Assembly: GCF_034274695.1 (NCBI RefSeq)
Contig: NZ_CP128362.1
Coordinates: 7,070,501 to 7,134,500 of the forward strand
Origin: Chitinophaga sp. LS1
Lineage (GTDB): Bacteria > Bacteroidota > Bacteroidia > Chitinophagales > Chitinophagaceae
Direction: 5' to 3'
Length of the DNA: 64,000 nt
A program made the translations under genes and the position numbers. The notes under the pieces were generated by a model. The model had not been told where the DNA came from, made no database searches, and saw only the letters and a list, made by a program, of their open reading frames with translations. Numbering within the stretch: position 1 is the first letter of the stretch; each line of letters starts with the position of its first letter. This document shows, piece by piece, positions 57,833 to 64,000 of the stretch.

Positions 57833-58162
57833 CTTCTTCTTAGCCGATTTCGCATTAGGATTGTGTTCCAGCGCCAGTTCAATCCAGTAATCAAACTCCG
57901 CCTTTGTTCTCATCCCCGTTTCATCTACCAGCACATATCCTTTCATAGGGCGATTGAACTCCATTTGCCTGCAACCATTTCGCTCCAGCGCTTCATGCTC
58001 CTTTGCCGGATCGATCCGCACCATCATATCTCCCTTGTAAACCCCTACCAGGATCTTATCATTATACATGAAGGTTAATCCTCCCATCATACGGATTTCT
58101 TTTAAATTGGAGAGGTCTTCAAGCCGTTCGCGAATACGGTTTGCGAGTATATCATTATCCAT
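57824..58162 (-). CDS. TfoX/Sxy N-terminal domain protein
   Basis: 112 residues, only the TfoX-N domain: NRIRERLEDLSNLKEIRMMGGLTFMYNDKILVGVYKGDMMVRI in order, then MKGYVLVDETGMR. It lacks the TfoX C-terminal domain. The family includes competence regulators, but stand-alone N-domains have no known role. The Lys-rich tail KSAKKKKK overlaps the terminator. It starts 13 bases after the nitrilase gene, so it is probably in the same operon as nitrilase and AraC. Confidence 0.88.
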   Translation of the reverse strand: MDNDILANRIRERLEDLSNLKEIRMMGGLTFMYNDKILVGVYKGDMMVRIDPAKEHEALERNGCRQMEFNRPMKGYVLVDETGMRTKAEFDYWIELALEHNPNAKSAKKKKK

Positions 58163-58175
58163 GTAGGAAAGATAA

Positions 58176-59108
58176 TTATTTTTCCGGGGTCAGCCATACG
58201 ACCTGTTGGGAAGAAACATGTTCCCCACCAATTATATCCCTGTACAATTCCGGTCTTCTTGCCTGCAAATAACGATGCCCTCCTGCCTGTGTCAGTTTTT
58301 CTTTTGTAAGTAGTGCTGTCGCCATATCATTATCAAGTGCACGACATGCTGCAATGATATCGCCGAAAGGATCGAGAATCATGGAACATCCATTTTTAAG
58401 CTGGTCATCGTCCATGCCAATGGCATTGGCAAAAATGCAATATACCCCGTTGTCATACGCCCGGGCTGGCAACCATTTCATGAGCCATTTGCGGCCTTTT
58501 AAGCCGTCGAATTCTATGCGGAGACTCGTTGGGTCGCTTAACCTGTTCTCCCACAATTCCGGGTCTACAAAGCCCGCTCCCGGACGAGTGGAAGGCGTGC
58601 ACATGGTAACGTGTGGCATCAGGATGATTTCTGCACCCAGCAATCTCGTGGCCCGCACATTTTCAATTATATTATTATCATAGCAAATCAGCATACCGAT
58701 CTTCCAGCCATGGAGGTCGAATACACAGTATTCATTCCCCGGTGTGAGGTGAGGGTTAATGAAAGGATGTAATTTTCTAAACTTAGCCAACAGGCCGGTT
58801 TTGTCTACACACACGTAGGCTTTGTAAATATGATCTCCTTCTTTTTCAAATAAACCTGCGGCGATGGCAATGTTGTATTTACGGGCTATTTCAATTAAGG
58901 CATTGATAGAAGGCCCGTTCGGTATCGGCTCCGCCAGTTCCCATAATTGTTCCCGCGATAAATGACGGGCAAAGGTATACCCGGTAATGGAGCACTCATG
59001 GAATACAATGAGATCAGATCCGGCCGTAGCTGCATATTTTTCTATGACGGAAAGGTTGTACCCCTTATCCCCACTGCGATGTTCAAATTGTACGGTAGTG
59101 ACTTTCAT
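58176..59108 (-). CDS. Carbon-nitrogen hydrolase (nitrilase superfamily)
   Basis: 310 residues. The catalytic triad is in place: Glu38 (IVFHECSITGY), Lys112 (KFRKLHPF) and Cys142 (MLICYDNN). Family block VDKTGLLAKFRKLHPFINPH and GWKIGMLICYDNNIIENVRA also fit. It hydrolyses a nitrile, amide or carbamoyl compound; the exact substrate is not deducible. It is flanked by the AraC gene 28 bases upstream and the TfoX-like gene 13 bases downstream, all on the minus strand, suggesting AraC-controlled expression. Confidence 0.93.
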   Translation of the reverse strand: MKVTTVQFEHRSGDKGYNLSVIEKYAATAGSDLIVFHECSITGYTFARHLSREQLWELAEPIPNGPSINALIEIARKYNIAIAAGLFEKEGDHIYKAYVCVDKTGLLAKFRKLHPFINPHLTPGNEYCVFDLHGWKIGMLICYDNNIIENVRATRLLGAEIILMPHVTMCTPSTRPGAGFVDPELWENRLSDPTSLRIEFDGLKGRKWLMKWLPARAYDNGVYCIFANAIGMDDDQLKNGCSMILDPFGDIIAACRALDNDMATALLTKEKLTQAGGHRYLQARRPELYRDIIGGEHVSSQQVVWLTPEK

Positions 59109-59136
59109 GCCACTAAGGTACCGTCTCGCCCAAAAC

Positions 59137-59859
59137 TTAAATTGTACAATTCCGACTTAGGAAGTTACTCGCCAAAGGGTAGTTATTATGCAGGTAATGG
59201 CGGGGCGTTAAGCCTGTGAGCTTTTTAAAATCCTTAATGGCATGTGACTGATCACAGTACCCATTTTCAAAGACCAGTGGGGTTATTCTTTTATTCTTAT
59301 GAAGGGACTTCAAAAAAGTATGCGTCCTCACGATATTACAATACTTAGCAGGACTAATTCCCACACTTTCTTTAAACCGTCTTTCCAGCTGCCTTTCCTG
59401 ATAACCCGTAAAGACCTGTAACTGTGGAATAGAAAGCTGCCCCTTTTGCTGATCAATATAATCTATAGTAGCCTGTGTTAGCGAGCAGGTATGGGGCTGC
59501 AATGAGCTGAAGAATTCATTGACATCTTCTCTGGCAGGCGGCTTTTTGAAAATCAATGAGAGATCAATAAACTGGTCTTTCAGTGCTGTAGCAGGAATAC
59601 CCGTCAGGGCGTGCAACCCATAAGGCCGGAATACCACTATTAATAACGATCCTGAGTAATATAGATCTTTGTAATGCGTGACCTGCCCGTATGCAAAAGC
59701 AGGAGGTAAATAATTGCCTTCCAGGATGATCTCGCCATCGCAGAATACTATACCCGGGTTGCCATCAGTGAAAAAACGAATAGGTGTCCGGACAGGATTC
59801 TCTATGAATAGATAATGCCGGATAAATGGGCGAAGCGATATGGAAGGCAGCACCTGCAT
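59137..59859 (-). CDS. AraC-family transcriptional regulator
   Basis: 240 residues from Met at 59859 (MQVLPSISLRPFIRHYLFIE). A longer frame from 59892 begins inside the terminator of the upstream operon and gives an unnatural N-terminus, so I reject it. The N-domain (DGNPGIVFCDGEIILEG, YSGSLLIVVFRPYGLHALTG) is the DUF6597 type; the C-domain has the two AraC helix-turn-helix units (QLQVFTGYQERQLERRFKE, FENGYCDQSHAIKDFKKLTG). Probably controls the nitrilase-TfoX genes downstream. Ligand unknown. Confidence 0.9.
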   Translation of the reverse strand: MQVLPSISLRPFIRHYLFIENPVRTPIRFFTDGNPGIVFCDGEIILEGNYLPPAFAYGQVTHYKDLYYSGSLLIVVFRPYGLHALTGIPATALKDQFIDLSLIFKKPPAREDVNEFFSSLQPHTCSLTQATIDYIDQQKGQLSIPQLQVFTGYQERQLERRFKESVGISPAKYCNIVRTHTFLKSLHKNKRITPLVFENGYCDQSHAIKDFKKLTGLTPRHYLHNNYPLASNFLSRNCTI

Positions 59860-59870
59860 ACTGTAAATAT

Positions 59871-59905
59871 AAAAAAAAAGAGGCCACTTCAAAAAAGTAG
59901 CCTCT
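59871..59905 (-). terminator. Intrinsic terminator of the MFS-isochorismatase operon
   Basis: On the minus strand: an 11-base stem with one mismatch (59895-59905 with 59879-59889), then a run of eight Ts (59871-59878). It lies 10 bases past the isochorismatase stop and covers the alternative AraC start. Confidence 0.9.
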
Positions 59906-59914
59906 CTAAAATCG

Positions 59915-60460
59915 TTATTTCCACGCTGCCACTGTGATCACTTCTCCCTGTTTCGGGAAGATCTTCGTCAGCAGGAACTCATGCACCTCCTCTTCCCTGT
60001 CAGCGCATCCGTCAGACAATACAGTAATTCGGAAATCTCTATCTGCCGCCTCTCTCAATGTAGACAGCACGACACCACTGGTTGCAATACCTGTCAATAC
60101 GATATGGTCGATCCGGGATGCTCTCAGTACAACTTCAAGGTCACTGCCGGCGAAAGCACTTACACGGCGTTTTACCGTCACCACCTCATTTTCCTGTGGT
60201 GCCAGATCCGGATGTATTTGCATAAAATCTTCCGGCTTTACATGGCTCACCATTTGCTTTGCTGCCATAAAACCCATGTTGTTTTCACTGATCTCGGGAG
60301 CGCCGGGTCTGAAACCTACGACTACATAAATCACCGGGATACCTTTGTTCCGTGCACTGGCTATAGCACTGGCCACGCTGCTTGTTACCGCAGCGCCATT
60401 GGGGATCATGCCCAGCATCGCTGTCTGCATGTCCATTACTAATAAAGCGGTGTTACTCAT
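59915..60460 (-). CDS. Isochorismatase-like hydrolase without the catalytic cysteine
   Basis: 181 residues. Asp10 (VMDMQTAMLG) and Lys97 (TVKRRVSAF) of the family's triad are present, but the residue in the nucleophile position (GIATSGVVLST) is Val130 instead of Cys. That is as in PhzD-type isochorismatases, which work by acid-base catalysis, so it need not be inactive. Its ATG overlaps the MFS stop by 4 bases (ATGA), so it is translationally coupled to the exporter. With the exporter and TetR it forms a small regulated unit, probably handling one small molecule. Confidence 0.88.
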   Translation of the reverse strand: MSNTALLVMDMQTAMLGMIPNGAAVTSSVASAIASARNKGIPVIYVVVGFRPGAPEISENNMGFMAAKQMVSHVKPEDFMQIHPDLAPQENEVVTVKRRVSAFAGSDLEVVLRASRIDHIVLTGIATSGVVLSTLREAADRDFRITVLSDGCADREEEVHEFLLTKIFPKQGEVITVAAWK

Positions 60461-61680
60461 TGCTTTGTTTTGAGATAGTTTGAAAATATAAATGCTGTGA
60501 CCAGGGCAATACCACCCTGTATCAACATGGTCGTCGGGGCTGATATTTTTTGTGACGCAGTACCTGCTAATAAGCTACCTAATGGCAGCATGCCAAAGTA
60601 TGCCATGGCGATATAACTCATCACTCTTCCACGCATATGTGCCGCTGCTTCTACCTGTATAATGGTGATACTGGCCGTCATGGGTACCAGCGATGCCACA
60701 CCAATAATTACAGCAAAAGGAATGGCGGCGTAAAAAGAGGTACAGCGGGAAAATCCAATTAACCCAATCCCCAGTATTACAATACTCACAAGGAGAATAC
60801 GCATCAGATGGCCACTCTTTTTCAAAGAAGCTAAAAATAAACTGCCTGTAATGGAACCTAATCCTATCGAACTGGCGATATATCCAAAGGTGCGGGCATT
60901 GCCATGGAAGATAGCTTTTGCAAAGACAGGCATCAATGTATCATATGGCAGTACTAAAAATCCCATGCACATAATTAAGACAATGATGATCCCTATGCGT
61001 GGCGTTTCCCGCAGGTATACAAAACCCTCTGATAATTCAGTCAGTGCCTTCTTTTTATGTAATGGCGTTACAAATGGCGGTAGTTTCATTAATAATAAAG
61101 ACCCAATTACCGCCAGAAAACTCACTGCATTCAATGCAAAACAGGTATGTGCGCCATACGCCTGTAATACAATACCTGACAGTGCCGGACCTATTAACCG
61201 TGCTAAATTTACCATAGCAGAATTCAGGGCCAGCGCATTCGTGATATCTTCCTTATCCCTGACCAATTCATGCACCATAGGTTGCCGGGCTGGCGTGTCA
61301 AATGCATTGACAATACCCAACACCACACTCAGGGATAAGATCTGCCAGATCTGGTAATGGTTGGTCAGGGTAAGGATCGTCAACATTAAAGACTGAGCCA
61401 GTGAGGCCGTTTGCGTGATCAGCAGGATCTTTCTACGACTATACCTGTCAGAAGCAATCCCCCCTAACAATGAAAATAAAAACGAAGGGAACTGCTGCAT
61501 AAACACCGCCAATCCCAGCATGTAAGCGGAATGACTAATGGAATATACCACCCAGCTCACTGCTGTTCTCTGCATCCAGGTTCCGATCTGCGAAATGGAC
61601 TGTCCACAAAAGAACAAGGCGTAGTTCCTGTTACGAAATGCCCTGAAAGCGTTGCTTTTTACAGCTTGTATCATATACAT
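60457..61680 (-). CDS. MFS transporter (EntS/MFS_3-like exporter)
   Basis: 407 residues, about 10-12 TM segments. Recognisable blocks: AFRNRNYALFFCGQSISQIGTWMQ, then the loop GGIASDRYSRRKILL (conserved G-D-R-x-S-R-R-K), then NAFDTPARQPMVHELV and LARLIGPALSGIVL. This matches the MFS_3 (DUF894) branch whose best-known member EntS exports enterobactin. Substrate here unknown; the isochorismatase-like gene next to it suggests a small aromatic or drug-like compound. Transcription should be repressed by the TetR at 62311 through the operator 14 bases upstream. Confidence 0.92.
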   Translation of the reverse strand: MYMIQAVKSNAFRAFRNRNYALFFCGQSISQIGTWMQRTAVSWVVYSISHSAYMLGLAVFMQQFPSFLFSLLGGIASDRYSRRKILLITQTASLAQSLMLTILTLTNHYQIWQILSLSVVLGIVNAFDTPARQPMVHELVRDKEDITNALALNSAMVNLARLIGPALSGIVLQAYGAHTCFALNAVSFLAVIGSLLLMKLPPFVTPLHKKKALTELSEGFVYLRETPRIGIIIVLIMCMGFLVLPYDTLMPVFAKAIFHGNARTFGYIASSIGLGSITGSLFLASLKKSGHLMRILLVSIVILGIGLIGFSRCTSFYAAIPFAVIIGVASLVPMTASITIIQVEAAAHMRGRVMSYIAMAYFGMLPLGSLLAGTASQKISAPTTMLIQGGIALVTAFIFSNYLKTKQ

Positions 61681-61693
61681 GTTCTATTGACCT

Positions 61694-61720
61694 TTCGACA
61701 CTATTTGATAAAGTGTCGAA
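61694..61720. promoter_or_regulatory. TetR operator O1 upstream of the MFS gene
   Basis: TTCGACACT (61694-61702) and AGTGTCGAA (61712-61720), perfect 9-base inverted arms around a 9-base spacer, 14 bases before the MFS start and 18 bases after the tetR stop. Confidence 0.88.
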
Positions 61721-61738
61721 TTAAAGACAAAAAAAAAG

Positions 61739-62311
61739 CTAGCCCTGAATGGCCAGCATTGTCATACGTACCAGGGCATCGATCGCTGGTTCCATACGCG
61801 CATAACTATTTTCTAAATCCATCTCGCGTTTTAACCCGCGCAGACTACTTGTAAATACAAATATAACAGCCGCTTTATCTGCTGTATTGTACCCCTCCAA
61901 CACACGATTCAGTAGTGTCAATTCGTCTACTCTGATCTTCTTTTGAATGACCCTTTTTCGCTGTGTATATTGTGAGAGTTCATCAGCATTCATCCCGGTT
62001 TCCAGCATATCGAAGAATATTCTTCTCTTGCGGCCGATCTTGGTTTTGGTAATAGCAAAGGCACGTAGTTTGTCGGCTACTGTATCCGCTTTATCTACCA
62101 CACGCGCGATCTCGGCTACGATTTCATCGATCTCAGCACCCACTACAGCATCAAAGACTTCGTCTTTGTTCTTATAATAGTAATACAAGGAGCTTCTCCC
62201 CTTGCCGATCGCCTTCGCAACATCATCCATGGTTACCTTCTGATAACCATGTTTTTGAAATAGCTGCTGAGCGGCCTGCAGAATCTGCTGTTGTATTATA
62301 TCCTCTGGCAT
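61739..62311 (-). CDS. TetR-family repressor
   Basis: 190 residues from Met at 62311 (MPEDIIQQQILQAAQQLF). The frame is open from 62341, but that part lies inside the operator and reads poorly, so I use the later start. HTH: VTMDDVAKAIGKGRSSLYYYYKNKDEV at residues ~25-52 after the start. The C-domain is helical (LSQYTQRKRVIQKKIRVDEL). It is the first gene of the minus-strand unit TetR / MFS / isochorismatase and has matching operators on both sides (O1 and O2), the classic pattern of self-repression and repression of an exporter. Ligand unknown. Confidence 0.9.
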   Translation of the reverse strand: MPEDIIQQQILQAAQQLFQKHGYQKVTMDDVAKAIGKGRSSLYYYYKNKDEVFDAVVGAEIDEIVAEIARVVDKADTVADKLRAFAITKTKIGRKRRIFFDMLETGMNADELSQYTQRKRVIQKKIRVDELTLLNRVLEGYNTADKAAVIFVFTSSLRGLKREMDLENSYARMEPAIDALVRMTMLAIQG

Positions 62312-62326
62312 ACCATACAAAGATAA

Positions 62327-62367
62327 AACTATTTTCGACACTTTGACAAATAGTGTCGAAAATAGTT
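62327..62367. promoter_or_regulatory. TetR operator O2 upstream of the tetR gene
   Basis: A 16-base perfect inverted repeat: AACTATTTTCGACACT (62327-62342) and AGTGTCGAAAATAGTT (62352-62367), spacer TTGACAAAT. The core is identical to O1 in its arms, and the reverse of the spacer (ATTTGTCAA) closely matches the O1 spacer (ATTTGATAA). The outer arm overlaps the AsmA-like gene's stop codon (62366-62368). Confidence 0.9.
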
Positions 62368-64000
62368 ATTCTTCCTTCCCCTCCTGCAAGTCCATATCCT
62401 TGTTCCTACCCAGTTTTACATTTGGATTATGCTGGGTACCCGTCACACTAAACGGAATTCCCCAGATACCTAATGGTGGTAATCCTACACGGCCTTTCAG
62501 GTTCAGTCGGCCATCAAAGCTCACCTGGCCCTCAAAGCGGGGACGCATACCTGCTATACGAAGTTTGGTCCTTTCTATGGTAATGATATTATTTGCTATG
62601 GAAGTACGGATGTTTACTTCTGACAGACTCGGATCTTTAATATCCTCCTTACCCGTTTTGCTACTTACCGTATTTAATAACTTAAACCCTTTCAGTTTGA
62701 TCCGCTTCAATGTCAATACCCCCTCTCCTTTCAGGGATGGATAAGACACCTTCATATTCTCGTCCAGACGGCCATTGATATGATAATCCAATCCCACGAT
62801 ACCACTTGCTGTAGATGCAGAGGTAGCCATGTCATGGAATAACCTGATCTCTTTATAGGCACGTTTGATGTCAAACTCCTTTGCACTGATATGAAAATCG
62901 AATTGTGCTCTTTGTGCACTCAGACTCGTATACTGTGCATCCATCACCACTGGTGCATCAATGATATTAAAACCTGTATTACTCATATTCAGCGTACCAT
63001 TGTCTATAGCCAGCTGTCCATGAAAACGATGCAGGTCGATACTGTTATAATTTACTCTATCAGCAGCTGCATGAATGGTGAGCGATACATTAGCCGGAAT
63101 GATCACCACACCCGGTACACCGGCAGCAGCATCCGCAGGGTCACTGTTGCTGGTATAAGCTGCCAGTTCATCCACCTGTATATAATGGCTCTTTAGTTCC
63201 AGGGCACCTTGTAAATGCTGATCCTTCTGTGTCATGTATCCGATCAGGTTATTGAGGTAACCATCCAGGTGCAGGTCTGATTTTCCATAGTGCACATCGA
63301 ATTTATCGAACCACATTTTATCATCTGCAAAGCGGAACACACCATCATTAATATGGAAAGGTAATGGGAAGATATCTGCTTTGACAGTCACTCCTTTTAC
63401 AGTCAGTGATCCTTTGTTATTCAGTTTTGCAAACTGACCCGACATTGCATCGCTTTGTGTACCATGCAGAGACAGGTCTGCTTTGATCATACCATCTACA
63501 TCATATCCATCCTTGCCCAGTACCTTGTAAATCTTACCCAGGTCGATTGCACCATTTGCTACGATATCATAATGCGGATCATTGAAATTGTCTACAGATG
63601 CTTTTAAATGAAAGGCTTGGCCTTCGAATTCAAAAGCCACTGGTTTGATATCAAATCTCAATGCCTGGAAGTTGCCCGTTGTATCAACCAACATTGCATC
63701 TACATTGATCTTTTCGATCGGATGCGGGTAATACTTTGTCTTTACCGCGCCATTACTCATTTTCAGGGAAGCCGTGGTGACGGGGAACAAATGCTGTGCT
63801 GGTACCCATGGCCCTTTACTGAGAATGTTTACATTCACATCACCCTGCAGGTCAATACCATCGATGGGATAGAATTTCTTCATTTCCTCCATGTGCAGTA
63901 AGCCTGTCAGGTTCGCATCGATCTGTGGTGCGAGGGCATTGTTTATTTGCACATGTCCTTTAATGTAATTGCTCAATGCTTCTGCGTTGATCTTGTTTAC
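62366..64000 (-). CDS. AsmA-like protein, C-terminal part (runs off right edge)
   Basis: At least 545 residues; the frame is still open at base 64000 (VNKINAEALSNYIKGH). No start is in the window; the ATG at 63976 is internal. It is rich in beta strands with the pattern of AsmA/TamB-type lipid-transfer proteins (TNKG-like FAKLNNKGSLTVKGVTVKADIFPLPFHINDGVFRF in order, VDELAAYTSN, GLDYHINGRLDENMKVSYPSLKGEG, KLKGFKLLNTVSSKTGKEDI). This is typical of the AsmA C-terminal region. Such proteins span the periplasm and carry phospholipid to the outer membrane. The stop codon overlaps operator O2. Confidence 0.85.
   Translation of the reverse strand, partial: VNKINAEALSNYIKGHVQINNALAPQIDANLTGLLHMEEMKKFYPIDGIDLQGDVNVNILSKGPWVPAQHLFPVTTASLKMSNGAVKTKYYPHPIEKINVDAMLVDTTGNFQALRFDIKPVAFEFEGQAFHLKASVDNFNDPHYDIVANGAIDLGKIYKVLGKDGYDVDGMIKADLSLHGTQSDAMSGQFAKLNNKGSLTVKGVTVKADIFPLPFHINDGVFRFADDKMWFDKFDVHYGKSDLHLDGYLNNLIGYMTQKDQHLQGALELKSHYIQVDELAAYTSNSDPADAAAGVPGVVIIPANVSLTIHAAADRVNYNSIDLHRFHGQLAIDNGTLNMSNTGFNIIDAPVVMDAQYTSLSAQRAQFDFHISAKEFDIKRAYKEIRLFHDMATSASTASGIVGLDYHINGRLDENMKVSYPSLKGEGVLTLKRIKLKGFKLLNTVSSKTGKEDIKDPSLSEVNIRTSIANNIITIERTKLRIAGMRPRFEGQVSFDGRLNLKGRVGLPPLGIWGIPFSVTGTQHNPNVKLGRNKDMDLQEGKEE

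Noticed and set aside
59860..59892. Upstream start of the AraC gene
   Set aside because: The extra part lies in the stem and T-run of the isochorismatase terminator.
59915..60460. Isochorismatase-like gene as an inactive pseudoenzyme
   Set aside because: Val in place of Cys is known from PhzD-type isochorismatases that work without it; Asp10 and Lys97 are intact.
62312..62341. Upstream start of the TetR gene
   Set aside because: The sequence is part of operator O2; the start at 62311 gives a normal TetR N-terminus.
1..64000. tRNA, rRNA and transposase genes
   Set aside because: No tRNA-like cloverleaf with a CCA-type end, rRNA stretch or transposase was recognised by eye; a tRNA search program would be decisive.

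Overview
The window comes from a Bacteroidota genome, most likely a Chitinophaga-type soil member of the Chitinophagaceae. The evidence is the mix of type IX secretion (T9SS) cargo with type A and type B sorting domains, a PorP/SprF protein, many secreted or lipoprotein glycoside hydrolases, a DUF6496/histone-H1-like protein, FtsX/MacB-type permeases, and promoters of the TTG / TAnnTTTG kind. No rRNA, tRNA, CRISPR array or insertion sequence was recognised.

Left part (1-9.7 kb): the 5' part of an RHS-like surface protein runs off the left edge. Behind it lie decayed sequence carrying a GATA microsatellite, a PL9-type pectate-lyase-like lipoprotein, a periplasmic trehalase, a 153-bp tandem repeat array, two unrecognised genes, an SRAP/YedK DNA-protein crosslink gene, and an ECF sigma factor overlapping its membrane partner.

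Toxin locus (9.7-19.6 kb, minus strand): a SprB-repeat T9SS adhesin is followed by a 1837-residue TANFOR-type protein with a zincin motif and a C-terminal nucleotidyltransferase-like domain, then two bases later by a small AT-rich gene with the position and size of an immunity gene. This is the best candidate for an undescribed system: a polymorphic toxin probably exported by T9SS. A perfect 20-bp palindrome lies just upstream of the first gene.

Centre (19.8-46 kb): single, separately transcribed polysaccharide enzymes (GH71/99-like with a fascin-like domain, GH128, GH89, GH92 with a LamG-like domain, GH32) alternate with central metabolism (PAS protein, acetate kinase and phosphoketolase in one operon), redox and kinase genes, a histidine kinase, an ABC permease and a stress protein. 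The GH92 gene carries three clusters of decayed short tandem duplications, one of which extends its own 3' end into the intergenic region. A DUF11 adhesin has been fused by deletion to the tail of an unrelated gene.

Right part (46-64 kb): a giant tandem-95/cadherin-like T9SS type B adhesin lies directly before porP/sprF, and is broken in this sequence by three clustered indels that cancel out. Next come a SpoIIAA-like protein, a GH114-like lipoprotein, an AraC regulator with a nitrilase and a TfoX-N gene, and a self-contained TetR / MFS exporter / isochorismatase-like unit with two matching 27-bp operators. An AsmA-like gene runs off the right edge. Several enzymes (trehalase, GH71/99-like, GH128, GH92, GH114-like) act on compounds typical of fungal walls or reserves, which fits a microbe-degrading life style, though this is inference.
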